A stretch of DNA of 64,000 nucleotides from contig NZ_JAUSQV010000001.1 in assembly GCF_030811475.1 (NCBI RefSeq), positions 2,801,001 to 2,865,000 on the forward strand, read 5' to 3'. Below the pieces are notes generated by a model. It ran no database searches, was not told the DNA's origin, and saw nothing but the letters and a program-made list of their open reading frames with translations. Made by a program: the position numbers and the translations under genes. The DNA comes from Nakamurella flavida. GTDB lineage: Bacteria; Actinomycetota; Actinomycetes; Mycobacteriales; Nakamurellaceae. The number at the start of each line of letters is the position of its first letter. Within the stretch, counting starts at the first letter, position 1. This document shows positions 25,249 through 34,709 of this stretch, one piece after another.

Positions 25249-26817
25249 TCAGTCGACGGGGATGGTGCGGGCCTTTCCGTCCCGGTCGGCGGCGGACCGG
25301 GCGGCCGCGCCGTCGGCGGGTTCCGTGCGGCCGGCCGCCTCGACGGCGCTGGCCCCGCCCAGGCGGGAGAGCATTTTGCCCAGGTCGACCCCGGTGAGGT
25401 CCGAGGACAGCTGCAGACCCTGGGCCACGTTGGCGGCCACCGACTTGGTGACCCCGGCGGCGCCGTCGGTGGAGATGACGGTCATCTTGTCGATGGCCGA
25501 GATCGGCGCGGACGCGGCGCTGACGATCTCCGGGAGCACCTTGACCAGCAGGTCCAGCACGGCGGCCTCGCCGTAGGTGGCGAAGGCCTGCGAGCGCTGG
25601 TCCATGGCCTTGGCCTCGGCCTGACCGCGGGCCAGGATGGCGCTGGCGTCGGCCGCGCCCTCGCTCTCCACGGCCGCGGCGATGGCCTGCCGGCGCAGGC
25701 GCTCGGCCTCGCCCTTCTTCTCGCCCTCGATGGCCTCGGCGTCGGCCAGGGCCGATCGGCGGGCGCGCTCGCCCTCACCGGACAGCCGCGCCTGCTCGGC
25801 GGTGGCCTGGGCGGCGGCGATGGTGGACTGGCGCTCGGCCTCGGCCCGGAAGATGGCCGCGTTCTTGTTGGCCTCGGCCTGCTGCTCGATGCGGTACCGG
25901 TCGGCATCCGCCGGCTTGCGGACCTCGGTGTCCAGCTGCCGTTCCTTCAGCGCGGCGGTGCGACCGGCGACCTTCTCCTGCTCGAGGAGCACCTGCTGAT
26001 CCTGCGCGGCCTGGGCGAGCGGGCCGGCCGCGGCTGCCTGGGCCTTGGCCGCGTCGATCTCGGCGCTGATCTCGGCCTGCTTGAGGTTCAGCTGGCGGTT
26101 GGCGATGGCGATGGCCTCCTGGGCCAGCAGCTGCTCCTGCTCGGCGGCCTGCTTGGCGCGGGCCTCGGCGATCGCCGCCTCCTTGAGCACCCGGGCCGCT
26201 TCGGGGCGACCCAGATCGGCCAGGTAGCTGCCCTCGGCCTGGATGTCCTGCAGCTGGAAGGTGTCCAGGATCAGGCCCTGGCCGGTGAGGGCGGACTCGG
26301 CCTCCTCGGCGACCGCGGAGGCGAACGCGGCCCGGTCGCGGATTATCTCCTCGATGGTCAACCGGCCGACGATGGACCGCAGCGCACCGGCGAGCACCTC
26401 GGAGGTGAACACCTCGATACCGGCCTGCTGGTTCAGGAACCGTTGCGCCGCAGCGCGGATGGATCCCTCGTTGCCGCCGACCTTGACGATGGCGACGCCC
26501 TCGAGATCGCACTTGATGCCCTGCTTGGACACCGCACCGCGGATGCCGACGGGGATGCGACGGCTGGACAGGTCGATGGTGTGCAGCTTCTGCACGACGG
26601 GGATGACGAAGACGCTCGCCCCCATCACCACCTTCTGGCCGGACAGATCGGTGGAGCGCTCGCCGGACGCCGAGGTCACGGACTTGCCGCGCTGCCCGGT
26701 GACCAGGAACGCCTGGTTCGGGCCGGCCACCTTGATGCGGGACAGGATCAGCAGCACCAGCAGCACGACGAGCACGACGATGCCGGCGATGGCGATCAGG
26801 GTCGGGGAGAAGGTCAT
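25249..26817 (-). CDS. flotillin-like SPFH/band 7 membrane protein
   Basis: About 522 residues from the ATG at 26817, chosen because GGAGGG lies eight bases upstream and the protein then opens with its membrane helix (IAIAGIVVLVVLLVLLIL). The SPFH domain spans roughly 35-210. A long Ala/Glu/Gln-rich coiled coil covers about 210-400, including repeated EA-rich heptads, as in flotillins. The C terminus is a flotillin-type hydrophobic segment, then a polar tail. Flotillins organise membrane microdomains. The NfeD-like gene is directly upstream in the same operon, which is the conserved pairing for this family. Confidence 0.9.
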   Translation of the reverse strand: MTFSPTLIAIAGIVVLVVLLVLLILSRIKVAGPNQAFLVTGQRGKSVTSASGERSTDLSGQKVVMGASVFVIPVVQKLHTIDLSSRRIPVGIRGAVSKQGIKCDLEGVAIVKVGGNEGSIRAAAQRFLNQQAGIEVFTSEVLAGALRSIVGRLTIEEIIRDRAAFASAVAEEAESALTGQGLILDTFQLQDIQAEGSYLADLGRPEAARVLKEAAIAEARAKQAAEQEQLLAQEAIAIANRQLNLKQAEISAEIDAAKAQAAAAGPLAQAAQDQQVLLEQEKVAGRTAALKERQLDTEVRKPADADRYRIEQQAEANKNAAIFRAEAERQSTIAAAQATAEQARLSGEGERARRSALADAEAIEGEKKGEAERLRRQAIAAAVESEGAADASAILARGQAEAKAMDQRSQAFATYGEAAVLDLLVKVLPEIVSAASAPISAIDKMTVISTDGAAGVTKSVAANVAQGLQLSSDLTGVDLGKMLSRLGGASAVEAAGRTEPADGAAARSAADRDGKARTIPVD

Positions 26818-26899
26818 GGGCAGGGCCCTCCTGGACGGGTGGTGCACGGGGTGGTGCTCGGGTGGAACGGAACGGGGCCCGGCACTCGGGCGGTGCGGG

Positions 26900-27430
26900 T
26901 CAGCGGTCGAACGCGGTGGACACGACCTCGACGGCGGTGGCGCTCAACGCATCGGTGACGAAGACGGGCGTGCCGGCGGGCAACGGCTCCGGTGCCCGCG
27001 CGGAGTACTTGAGCTGGTGACCACCGACGGTCAGGCGCACCTCGCCGTAGCCCGTCCCGGGGATGGCGGTGATGACCGTGCCCTGGGCCCCCAGCAGATC
27101 GGTGTCGGTCAGGGTGCCGTCGGTGCGCATGCCCATCAACCCGCGGGTCAACCGGATGGCGCCGTAGGCCAACGGGGTCGCCCCGACCAGGCCGATGCCC
27201 ACCGAGGCGACGACCCGGCCGCCGCCGGTGATCCCGTCGGGCAGCAGGGACGCGGCCAGGGCACCGATGAACCCGGCGCCACCGACGAAGGCGGCGATGG
27301 CCGGCAGGGAGAACGGGCCGTCCGCGTCGACGTGGCCGAGATTGAGGATCTCGCCGAGGACCAGGGCGATCACCAGCAGCGCCACACCGACGCCGCCGGT
27401 GATCAGCAGCGCCCAGGTCAGGCTGTCCAT
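26900..27430 (-). CDS. NfeD-like membrane protein
   Basis: A 176-residue protein with an N-terminal membrane helix (WALLITGGVGVALLVIALVL), two further hydrophobic segments (about residues 41-85), and a C-terminal OB-fold domain starting LLGAQGTVITAIPGTGYGEVRL, as in NfeD proteins. It lacks the serine-protease domain of long NfeD (ClpP class), so this is the short form. It is cotranscribed with the flotillin-like gene 82 bp downstream. Together they probably form a membrane-organising unit. Confidence 0.85.
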   Translation of the reverse strand: MDSLTWALLITGGVGVALLVIALVLGEILNLGHVDADGPFSLPAIAAFVGGAGFIGALAASLLPDGITGGGRVVASVGIGLVGATPLAYGAIRLTRGLMGMRTDGTLTDTDLLGAQGTVITAIPGTGYGEVRLTVGGHQLKYSARAPEPLPAGTPVFVTDALSATAVEVVSTAFDR

Positions 27431-27655
27431 GCAGCGGCCCCCTCGCCTCGGCCCGAACCCTATCGGCCGCGAGCTGACGGGGTAAGGCTGTGGTCCCGCT
27501 ACCCGCCGATCGAGTCCCGGGTGGTTAGTGATAACAGAACTATATTCGCCACGACGGCGAGGTCGTACCGCCGATGGGGTGACGCGTGGCGCCCGTCACC
27601 CGGGAGGAGGGTCGGAGCGGACCGGTGGTCGGGGACCGGGTGGCAGGATCGGACG

Positions 27656-28933
27656 GTGTCCGTTCCTCCCGTGCCGCCGATGACACCCCCGCCTGCCCTG
27701 CGGGCTGCGGCGATCGACGAGGCCGCCCGGCGGATCGACCGGGTCGTCGTGCGCACACCGCTGGAACCCGCGCCCCGGCTCAGTGCGCTGACCGGTGCCC
27801 GGGTGCTGCTCAAGCGCGAGGACCTGCAGGTCGTCCGGTCGTACAAGGTGCGCGGCGCCTACAACCTGATGAGCCAACTGGACGAGGCACAGCGGGCGTC
27901 CGGGGTGGTGTGCGCGAGTGCCGGCAACCACGCGCAGGGTGTCGCCTACGCCTGTCGGGCGCTGGCCGTGGACGGGCGGATCTACCTGCCGCGCACCACA
28001 CCTCGGCAGAAGCGCGACCGGATCCGCGCCCACGGCGGCGACCGGGTCGAGCTCATCGTCGTCGGCGACTCCTTCGACGACGCGGCCGAGCACGCGGCCG
28101 CGGATGCGCTGGCCACCGGTGCGGTGCTGGTCCCGCCGTTCGACGATCTGCGCACCATGGCCGGGCAGGGCACGGTGGCCCGGGAGATCCTGCAGCAGCT
28201 GGGTCGGCCGCCGGACCAGCTGATCGTCCCGGTGGGTGGCGGCGGTCTGCTCGGTGGGATGGCCGCGTACCTGGCCGAACGCGCCCCTGCGGTGGCCCTC
28301 GTGGCCGTCGAGCCCGCCGGCGCCCCGTCGCTGGCCGCCGCCCTGGCCGCGGGCCGGCCGGTGCCGTTGGAGACCACCGATCCGTTCGTCGACGGCGCGT
28401 CCGTCCGGACGGTCGGCGCCCTGCCGTTCGCGGCGATCCGGGCGTACGGCGTCACCCTGCGCACGGTGGGCGAGGGGGCGGTGTGCACGGGGATGCTCGG
28501 GCTGTACCAGAACGAGGGCATCATCGCCGAGCCCGCCGGCGCGCTGGCGGTCACCGCGCTGCTGGAGAACGAGGTGGTGCCGGGCAGCACGGTGGTCTGC
28601 GTGGTGTCCGGGGGCAACAACGACGTGTCGCGGTACGGGGAGATCCTCGAGCGCTCGCTGGTGCACCAGGGGCTCAAGCACTACTTCCTGGTCGACTTCC
28701 CCCAGGAACCCGGGGCGCTCCGCCGCTTCCTGGACGAGGTGCTCGGACCGGACGACGACGTCACCCTGTTCGAGTACGTCAAGCGCAACAACCGGGAGAC
28801 CGGGCCCGCTCTGGTGGGCATCGAACTCGGTGCGGCGGAGGGACTTCCGGCGCTGCTCGAGCGGATGTCCGCGTCCCCCATGGGGTGCGAGCGCATCGCG
28901 CCGGGATCGGCGGCGTTCCGCTACCTGACCTGA
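27656..28933 (+). CDS. ilvA: threonine ammonia-lyase (threonine dehydratase)
   Basis: About 425 residues. The PLP lysine is K64 in VRSYKVRGAYN, the glycine-rich phosphate loop is PVGGGGLLGGM, and the substrate-binding SAGNHAQGVAYAC is typical of IlvA. The C-terminal regulatory part holds one ACT-like domain (FLVDFPQEPGALRRFLDEVLG), as in the short biosynthetic form. It converts threonine to 2-oxobutanoate for isoleucine synthesis. AGGA lies seven bases before the GTG at 27656; in-frame GTG 27671 and ATG 27680 are alternatives. The 3' end runs into four TGACC pentamers that include the stop. Confidence 0.92.
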   Translation: MSVPPVPPMTPPPALRAAAIDEAARRIDRVVVRTPLEPAPRLSALTGARVLLKREDLQVVRSYKVRGAYNLMSQLDEAQRASGVVCASAGNHAQGVAYACRALAVDGRIYLPRTTPRQKRDRIRAHGGDRVELIVVGDSFDDAAEHAAADALATGAVLVPPFDDLRTMAGQGTVAREILQQLGRPPDQLIVPVGGGGLLGGMAAYLAERAPAVALVAVEPAGAPSLAAALAAGRPVPLETTDPFVDGASVRTVGALPFAAIRAYGVTLRTVGEGAVCTGMLGLYQNEGIIAEPAGALAVTALLENEVVPGSTVVCVVSGGNNDVSRYGEILERSLVHQGLKHYFLVDFPQEPGALRRFLDEVLGPDDDVTLFEYVKRNNRETGPALVGIELGAAEGLPALLERMSASPMGCERIAPGSAAFRYLT

Positions 28934-28984
28934 CCTGACCTGACCGGTCGACCCCCCGTGCCGTCGGCCGGTCAGGCCGTGCCG

Positions 28985-29272
28985 TCAGCGGGACGAGACG
29001 CTGCGTCGGCCGCCGACCTTGAGCCAGATCAGCAGCACGATGACGGCGCCGATGATCGAACCGATGATGCCGGCGGGCTGGAAGAAGCCGTCCGCGGCGT
29101 CCTTGTGGAAGATCAGGTAGCCGAGGAAGCCGCCGACGAACGAGCCGATGATGCCGAGCAGGATCGTCATCGGGATCGAGATGTTCTGCTTCCCGGGGAC
29201 GAGCAGGCGGGCGACGGCACCGGCGATCAGGCCGACGACGATGAAGCTGATGATGAGTCCGATCCAGGACAT
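28985..29272 (-). CDS. GlsB/YeaQ/YmgE-type stress membrane protein
   Basis: A 95-residue protein with three hydrophobic segments and the family pattern GLIAGAVARLLVPG, then ILLGIIGSFVGGFLGYL. These transglycosylase-associated proteins are commonly stress-induced; their function is not settled. The ATG at 29272 follows a GGAGG. It is divergent from the orphan response regulator, with two 13-bp repeats in the shared region. Confidence 0.88.
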   Translation of the reverse strand: MSWIGLIISFIVVGLIAGAVARLLVPGKQNISIPMTILLGIIGSFVGGFLGYLIFHKDAADGFFQPAGIIGSIIGAVIVLLIWLKVGGRRSVSSR

Positions 29273-29356
29273 GGGTGCCTCCGTGCGATGGGGGTGGTGG
29301 ATGCCGCATCCCGACCCGAGGGGCGGGGCGCGGCTTCCTGTGAGGACGACACAACC

Positions 29357-29391
29357 ACCCCCAGGGAGGGTGCGGCACACCCCTAGGGAGG
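29357..29391. promoter_or_regulatory. paired 13-bp direct repeats in a divergent promoter region
   Basis: ACCCCCAGGGAGG (29357-29369) and ACCCCTAGGGAGG (29379-29391) differ at one base and are spaced 22 bp start to start, about two helical turns. Each is itself partly palindromic (CCCTAGGG). They lie between the divergent GlsB-type gene and the response regulator, the expected position for an operator serving both. Confidence 0.45.
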
Positions 29392-29406
29392 TTTACCGTC
29401 AGTGAC

Positions 29407-30078
29407 GTGAGCACACCTGGCGAGCGTCGACCGATCACCGTGGCCCTGGTCGACGACTACGACGTCGTCCTCATCGGGGTGGCGAGCATCCTGGACCAGT
29501 ACCGGGACCGGGTGCTCATCGCCGAGATCGACACCAACAGCGCGCTGAGCGACTCGGTGGACATCGTGCTCTACGACTCGTTCGCCCAGCCCGAATCCGA
29601 TCACGACGAGATCGGTGTGCTGGTCGCCAATCCGCGGGCCCGGCGGGTGGTGGTCTACACCTGGAACTTCCATCCCGATCTGGTCCGCAGCGCCCGCGAG
29701 CAGGGGGCGCACGGCTACCTCTCCAAGGCGTTGCCGGCCCGGGAGCTGGTCTCCTCGTTGGAGGCCGTGCACGCCGGCGAGATGGTGATCAGCGACCCGC
29801 CCCGGCGGGCCCGCAGCGTGAACGGGCTGGACTGGCCGGGCCGCGGGGAGGGCCTGACCGACCGGGAGGCCGAGATCCTCGCGCTGATCACCCAGGGCAA
29901 GAGCAACGCCGAGGTCGCCGCGTTGACCTTCCTCAGCCCGAACACGGTGAAGTCCTACATCCGCATCATCTACCGCAAGATCGACGTGGCCAGTCGGACC
30001 CAGGCCGTGCTGTGGGGCATCGACAACGGGTTCGCCCCCGACCACCACCGGATCGACCACTGGCGCGGCGGGCCGTGA
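29407..30078 (+). CDS. orphan LuxR-family response regulator
   Basis: A 223-residue protein. The receiver-like domain has D16, D17, D57 (IVLYDSF), T85 and K107 (GYLSKALP), so phosphorylation is possible, although the domain is slightly short. The LuxR helix-turn-helix spans about 150-205 (LTDREAEILALITQGKSNAEVAALTFLS, split around the two helices, then TVKSYIRIIYRKI). No kinase gene is adjacent. The GTG at 29407 lies just after paired 13-bp repeats, which suggests autoregulation. Confidence 0.87.
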   Translation: MSTPGERRPITVALVDDYDVVLIGVASILDQYRDRVLIAEIDTNSALSDSVDIVLYDSFAQPESDHDEIGVLVANPRARRVVVYTWNFHPDLVRSAREQGAHGYLSKALPARELVSSLEAVHAGEMVISDPPRRARSVNGLDWPGRGEGLTDREAEILALITQGKSNAEVAALTFLSPNTVKSYIRIIYRKIDVASRTQAVLWGIDNGFAPDHHRIDHWRGGP

Positions 30079-30105
30079 CGGCGGCCCCGACCGGACCGCC
30101 GGCGA

Positions 30106-31317
30106 TCATCGGCCGATGACCGGCACGCCCGCCTTGTAGACGGCGAGAACCCGCTGCAGCGCGGTGATGTCGCCGGCCACGTCGCCGTCGGCGACGAGCA
30201 TGTCGGCGTCGAACCCGGGGGCCAGGCGGCCCTTGCGGTCGCCCAGGCCGCAGACTCCGGCGCCCACCGAGGTCGCGGCGGCGGCGGCGTCCCGGGTGTC
30301 CCCGCCGATGCGCAGCACGGTGGCGGCGTCGGCGGCGGCACCGCCGTGCGGCCGGCCGGAGGTCACCCCACCGTCGGTGCCCACGCCGATGGTGATCCCG
30401 GCGAGGAACACCCGACGCAGCATCGCCGCGCGGCCCTCGTCGAAGTCGCGGGGGCCGACGCCGGCCCGCCGCATCATGGCCAGCACGGTGGGGGGCGCCA
30501 TGGTCAGCACGTCGGCGGAGGAGTGGGCCAGGCAGCCGCCGAGGACCACGTCCTGTGCCACCAGCGCGGCCAGGGTGTCGTCCGGCAGGTCGAACCCCGT
30601 CTCGGTCAGCGCCCCGCAGTGCTCCAGGCCGTCCACGCCCGCCCGCAGTGCCTGGCGGACCGAGGCCAGGGAGTGCGCGTGCACGGTGACCGGCAGGCCG
30701 GCGCCGTGGGCGGTGGAGACGATCAACCCGAGCTCGTCGTCGGAGAACTGGCAACCGGCGACGTCACTGCCCCAGGTGGTGAGGCCGCCGCTGCCCATCA
30801 CCTTGATGACGTCCACCCGGCGGTCCACCCGGGCCTGCACCGCGGCCAGGATCTCCGCCCGCCCGCTGACCACCCCGCCGAGTGCCGCCGCATGGCCGCC
30901 GGGGCTGGTCAGGGCGGGTCCGGCCGCCACCACCGTCGGCTCGTCCGGCTCGTGCCGGCGCTGCCGGTCCCGCCGGTCGACCACCGCGAACCGGGTGTCG
31001 CCGAGGTCGCGGACCGTGGTCACCCCGGCGGCCAGCTGGACACCCAGGCTGCGGGTGATGATCGCGTCCAGCTCGGTGGGATCGGCCCGGGCGGCCCGGT
31101 CCATCGCCTTCAGCCGCCCGTCGCCGCACAGGTGCACGTGGGTGTCCACGAGGCCGGGCAGGACGGTCGCCCCCGGTAAGTCGTGCACCTCGACTCCGGC
31201 CGGTACCGCCTCGGGGTCCACCACGTCGACGAGCAGGGGACCGTCCAGCAGTACGGCGGCCGGCCCGCGGAACGCGGTGCCGTCGAAGACCTGGCCGGCC
31301 CGGATCGCCAGTGTCAT
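30106..31317 (-). CDS. metal-dependent amidohydrolase family protein
   Basis: A 403-residue hydrolase of the imidazolonepropionase/prolidase-like branch. Ligands visible are the HxH in LVDTHVHL, a likely carboxylated Lys in VIKVMGSGG, His in VTVHAHS and GLEHCG, and the catalytic Asp in GVGTDGGVT. Such enzymes cleave amide or dipeptide bonds, but the substrate is not predictable here. The ATG at 31317 has GGAGG ten bases upstream. It converges with the response regulator gene, 27 bp apart. Confidence 0.85.
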   Translation of the reverse strand: MTLAIRAGQVFDGTAFRGPAAVLLDGPLLVDVVDPEAVPAGVEVHDLPGATVLPGLVDTHVHLCGDGRLKAMDRAARADPTELDAIITRSLGVQLAAGVTTVRDLGDTRFAVVDRRDRQRRHEPDEPTVVAAGPALTSPGGHAAALGGVVSGRAEILAAVQARVDRRVDVIKVMGSGGLTTWGSDVAGCQFSDDELGLIVSTAHGAGLPVTVHAHSLASVRQALRAGVDGLEHCGALTETGFDLPDDTLAALVAQDVVLGGCLAHSSADVLTMAPPTVLAMMRRAGVGPRDFDEGRAAMLRRVFLAGITIGVGTDGGVTSGRPHGGAAADAATVLRIGGDTRDAAAAATSVGAGVCGLGDRKGRLAPGFDADMLVADGDVAGDITALQRVLAVYKAGVPVIGR

Positions 31318-31587
31318 GCCGGCCGCGCCTCCGTCCTGCAGCTGTCGTCGCACATCCAGTGTCTCGCAGTGATCGTCTGATCACGCATCCGGCTCAGTCT
31401 GGTCGCTCGAGCTCGATTCCCCAACCTGAGGGCCACCCCGTTCGGGTGATAGTCCTCAGCCGTCCGGGCGGCCGGGGCCGCCCGGCGGCCATCCAGCGTT
31501 CGCCCGTGCGTCATCTCCGGCCCCCCTGCCGGGTGATCGACCGCCCTACGGTCACCTCACCCCTGACGCCGAACACAGGAGTCCGCC

Positions 31588-33738
31588 GTGTCCGCATGCC
31601 ACGAATCGCCCGAGTCCGACCCCGCCGCGCCGATCCCGCCCGCACGCCGCCTGTCCCTGCTGATGGACGGGCACACCCGGGGCAAGCGCAGCCCCGTCAC
31701 CTGCCACCTCAAGTGCGCCGACGCCTGCGCCCACCCGGTGCCGAACCCCACGGCCAACCCGACCTTCCGCAGCATCGCCGACACCGTGCTGAACCGGCGC
31801 AAGGCCCTCGGCCTGGCCGGTGCCGGTGCCGCCGCGCTCACCCTGGGTCCCGCTCTCCTGGGCGGCATGCCCGCCGCGGCCGCGGCCCCCGCGGCTCCGG
31901 ACGCCTCCGGCCAGGCCGCCGGGGTCGCCCGAGGTGGCGCCCGCCCGGCCGGCGGTCTGCTGCGTTTCAGCCCCATCGCGCCCGTGCCGGCCGATGTCGA
32001 CGCGGTGACGGTGCCCGAGGGGTACTCCTGGTCGCCGATCATCCGTTGGGGTGACCCGATCCTGCCCGGCGGCGTCGCCTTCGACGCGCTCGCCCAGACG
32101 CCGGAGAAGCAGGCGCTGCAGTTCGGCTACAACAACGACTACCTCGACATCATCGTCAACGGGGCCAAGGGTCTGAGCGGGCTGCTGGTGGCCAACCACG
32201 AGTACGTCAATCCGGCCATCATGTTCCCGCCGACCGTCGACACGGTGACCGCCAAGAAGATCGCCAAGGCCGCGCACGGCATGTCGGTGGTCGGTCTCAA
32301 GCGGTCCACCTACGGCACCCCGTGGACCTACGACCCCGCCGGACGCAAGAACCGCCGGATCACCGCGGACACCCCGTTCACCCTGACGGGACCGGCCGCC
32401 GGGTGCGAGCTGCTGCGCACCACCGCCGACCCGGCCGGTCGCACCGTGCTGGGCACGTTCGGCAACTGCTCGGGCGGCACCACCCCGTGGGGCACCGTGC
32501 TCTCCGGCGAGGAGAACTTCAACGGGTACTTCCGCACCACCGGTGTCTCCGCCGCCGAGAAGCGGTACGGCCTGAAGGACGCCCCCAGCACCTACGGCTG
32601 GGAGGAGATCGACCCGCGGTTCGACGCCCGCAGCAGCGGAGACGTCCACGAGCCCAACCGGTTCGGCTGGATCGTCGAGATCGATCCCGAGGACCCGACG
32701 GCCACGCCGCTCAAGCACACCGCGATGGGCCGGTTCAAGCACGAGGGCGCCAACGTCACGCTGTCCGGCGGCCGCCCGGTGGCCTACATGGGTGACGACG
32801 AGCGCTTCGACTACCTGTACAAGTTCGTCTCCGCACGGAGCATGCGCACGGGCACCGCCAAGGCCGACCGCGAGTACAACCGGACCCTGCTGACCGAGGG
32901 CGACCTGTACGTCGCGCGGTTCTCCGGCGACTCCCCGGTCGCCGAGATCGACGGCACCGGGAAGCTCCCGTCCGACGGCGCCTTCGACGGCACCGGCACG
33001 TGGATCGCGCTCACCCGGGGCGGGAAGAGCGCGGTGCCGGGATTCACCGTGCAGGAGGTGCTGGTCAACACCCGACTCGCCGCGGACACCGTCGGCGCCA
33101 CCAAGATGGACCGCTGCGAGGACGTGCAGCCGCACCGCTCCATCGCCGGGCGCGTGTACGTGGCCTGCACCAACAACACCGACCGCGGCAAGGCCGGCAA
33201 GGAGGGCGCCACCGAGGTGGCGCCGCGCCTGGCCAACCGCGACGGGCACATCGTGGAGATCAACGAGGACAAGGGGAACGCCTGCGGCACCACGTTCACC
33301 TGGAACCTGCTGCTGGTGTGCGGTGATCCGGCGACCAACGACTCGACGTACTTCGCCGGCTACCCGAAGGACAAGGTCTCGCCGATCTCCTGCCCGGACA
33401 ACGTCGCCTTCGACGCGTCGGGCAACCTGTGGATCTCCACCGACGGCGCCCCCAGCACCATCGGGTACAACGACGGGCTGTTCAAGGTCGGGCTGTCCGG
33501 CAGGGAGCGGGGCCGGGTGCAGCAGTTCCTGGCCGTGCCGACCGGCGCGGAGACCTGCGGACCGGTCGTCCACGAGCGCGACGGCAGGGGCATGGCCTAC
33601 GTCGCGGTGCAGCACCCCGGCGAGGACGGCACGTGGGACGCGCAGCTCTCGCGCTTCCCGGACTACGTGCCGGTCGGACAGGCCGCGAAGCCGGGCCAGT
33701 TCGCCGGCCCGCGTCCCTCGGTCATCCAGGTCTGGTGA
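31588..33738 (+). CDS. PhoX-family phosphatase (DUF839) with Tat signal
   Basis: A 716-residue protein. An N-terminal extension containing KRSPVTCHLKCADACAHPV precedes the twin arginine at R70-R71 (NRRKALGLAGAGAAAL) and an Ala-rich cleavage region, as usual for actinobacterial PhoX. The DUF839 beta-propeller follows: GLLVANHEYVNP, LSGEENFNGYF, YMGDDERFDYLYKFVS, PDNVAFDASGNLWISTDG. PhoX enzymes are Ca2+/Fe3+-dependent phosphatases acting outside the membrane. CAGGAG lies before the GTG at 31588. I did not find a convincing Pho box in the 270 bp upstream. Confidence 0.92.
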   Translation: MSACHESPESDPAAPIPPARRLSLLMDGHTRGKRSPVTCHLKCADACAHPVPNPTANPTFRSIADTVLNRRKALGLAGAGAAALTLGPALLGGMPAAAAAPAAPDASGQAAGVARGGARPAGGLLRFSPIAPVPADVDAVTVPEGYSWSPIIRWGDPILPGGVAFDALAQTPEKQALQFGYNNDYLDIIVNGAKGLSGLLVANHEYVNPAIMFPPTVDTVTAKKIAKAAHGMSVVGLKRSTYGTPWTYDPAGRKNRRITADTPFTLTGPAAGCELLRTTADPAGRTVLGTFGNCSGGTTPWGTVLSGEENFNGYFRTTGVSAAEKRYGLKDAPSTYGWEEIDPRFDARSSGDVHEPNRFGWIVEIDPEDPTATPLKHTAMGRFKHEGANVTLSGGRPVAYMGDDERFDYLYKFVSARSMRTGTAKADREYNRTLLTEGDLYVARFSGDSPVAEIDGTGKLPSDGAFDGTGTWIALTRGGKSAVPGFTVQEVLVNTRLAADTVGATKMDRCEDVQPHRSIAGRVYVACTNNTDRGKAGKEGATEVAPRLANRDGHIVEINEDKGNACGTTFTWNLLLVCGDPATNDSTYFAGYPKDKVSPISCPDNVAFDASGNLWISTDGAPSTIGYNDGLFKVGLSGRERGRVQQFLAVPTGAETCGPVVHERDGRGMAYVAVQHPGEDGTWDAQLSRFPDYVPVGQAAKPGQFAGPRPSVIQVW

Positions 33739-33823
33739 CCCTCCGGCGCTGACGGCGTGGTCCTGCGGGGCGGTCCGGGGACACCCGGGCCGCCCCGTAG
33801 GTTCTCCCGACGGGAGGACACCG

Positions 33824-34603
33824 ATGACCGTGCGGCGCAGTGACCATGCCGAGCGGCGGCGCGCCATCGTCGAGGCCGTCCGCGGGGCGGGTCGGATGAG
33901 CGTGCTCGACCTGGTCGGGGTCATCGGGGTGTCCGCGGAGACGATCCGGCGGGACCTGGCCGTGCTCGACCGCACCGGGCTGATCAGCCGGGTGCACGGC
34001 GGGGCGGTGCCGTTCGAGGGCGCCGGGTACGAGACGACCCTGTCCTACCGGTCCGCCCACCTGGTCGCCGAGAAGCGGCGCATCGCCCGGGCCGTCGTCG
34101 AGGAACTGGGCGTGGTGCAGTCGCTGTTCCTGGACGACGGGTACACCCCGCTGCTGGTGGCGCAGGCCCTGGCCGAGGCGGACTGGCCGGTCACCGTGGT
34201 CACCCCGTCCCTGCCCGCCGCGGCCGCCCTCGCCGCGAACGAGCGGCACACGGTGATCGTGCTGGGCGGTCTCGTCCGCGAGAAGATCCTCAGCACGTCC
34301 GGGCACTGGGTGCGGGAGATCCTGGCCGATCTGGTCTTCGAGGCCGCCGTGCTGGGCAGCAACGGCATCACCGTGGAACACGGACTGACCACCCCGGACC
34401 CGGCGGTGTCCACGGTCAAGGCCATGGTGATGGCCCGGTCACGCCGGCGGCTGTTCGTCGGGGTGCACACCAAGTTCGGGGTGAACAGCTTCGCGCGGTT
34501 CGCCGGCGTCGCCGACTTCGACGCGTTGATCACCGACCGCGGGCTCGCGCCGTTCGCCGCGCGGCGGTTCGAGAGCCTGGGACCGAGGGTCCTGCGGGTC
34601 TGA
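33824..34603 (+). CDS. DeoR-family transcriptional regulator
   Basis: A 259-residue regulator: helix-turn-helix at about 15-60 (VIGVSAETIRRDLAVLDRTGLISRVHGGA), then the sensor domain with LFLDDGYTPLLVAQAL, VVTPSLPAAAAL, AVLGSNGITVEHGLTTPDPAVSTVKAMV split across two helices. The usual glycine-rich GGTT of DeoR sensors is here DDGYT. GGGAGGA precedes the ATG. Two zinc dehydrogenases follow on the same strand and are its probable targets. Confidence 0.88.
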   Translation: MTVRRSDHAERRRAIVEAVRGAGRMSVLDLVGVIGVSAETIRRDLAVLDRTGLISRVHGGAVPFEGAGYETTLSYRSAHLVAEKRRIARAVVEELGVVQSLFLDDGYTPLLVAQALAEADWPVTVVTPSLPAAAALAANERHTVIVLGGLVREKILSTSGHWVREILADLVFEAAVLGSNGITVEHGLTTPDPAVSTVKAMVMARSRRRLFVGVHTKFGVNSFARFAGVADFDALITDRGLAPFAARRFESLGPRVLRV

Positions 34604-34709
34604 GCCCGGTTCGCGCCGTCGGTGACCAGATCGGTGCCGCCCGCTGACCACTGTGTGCCCGAGCGGGCTCGCGTCCCCCGACGGCCGGGCGGGGATCTAC
34701 CGTGACCCC

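Noticed and set aside
26243-27655. Extension of threonine ammonia-lyase upstream over the flotillin and NfeD genes
   Set aside because: It is the antisense of two well-supported genes. The IlvA family match starts only after 27656.
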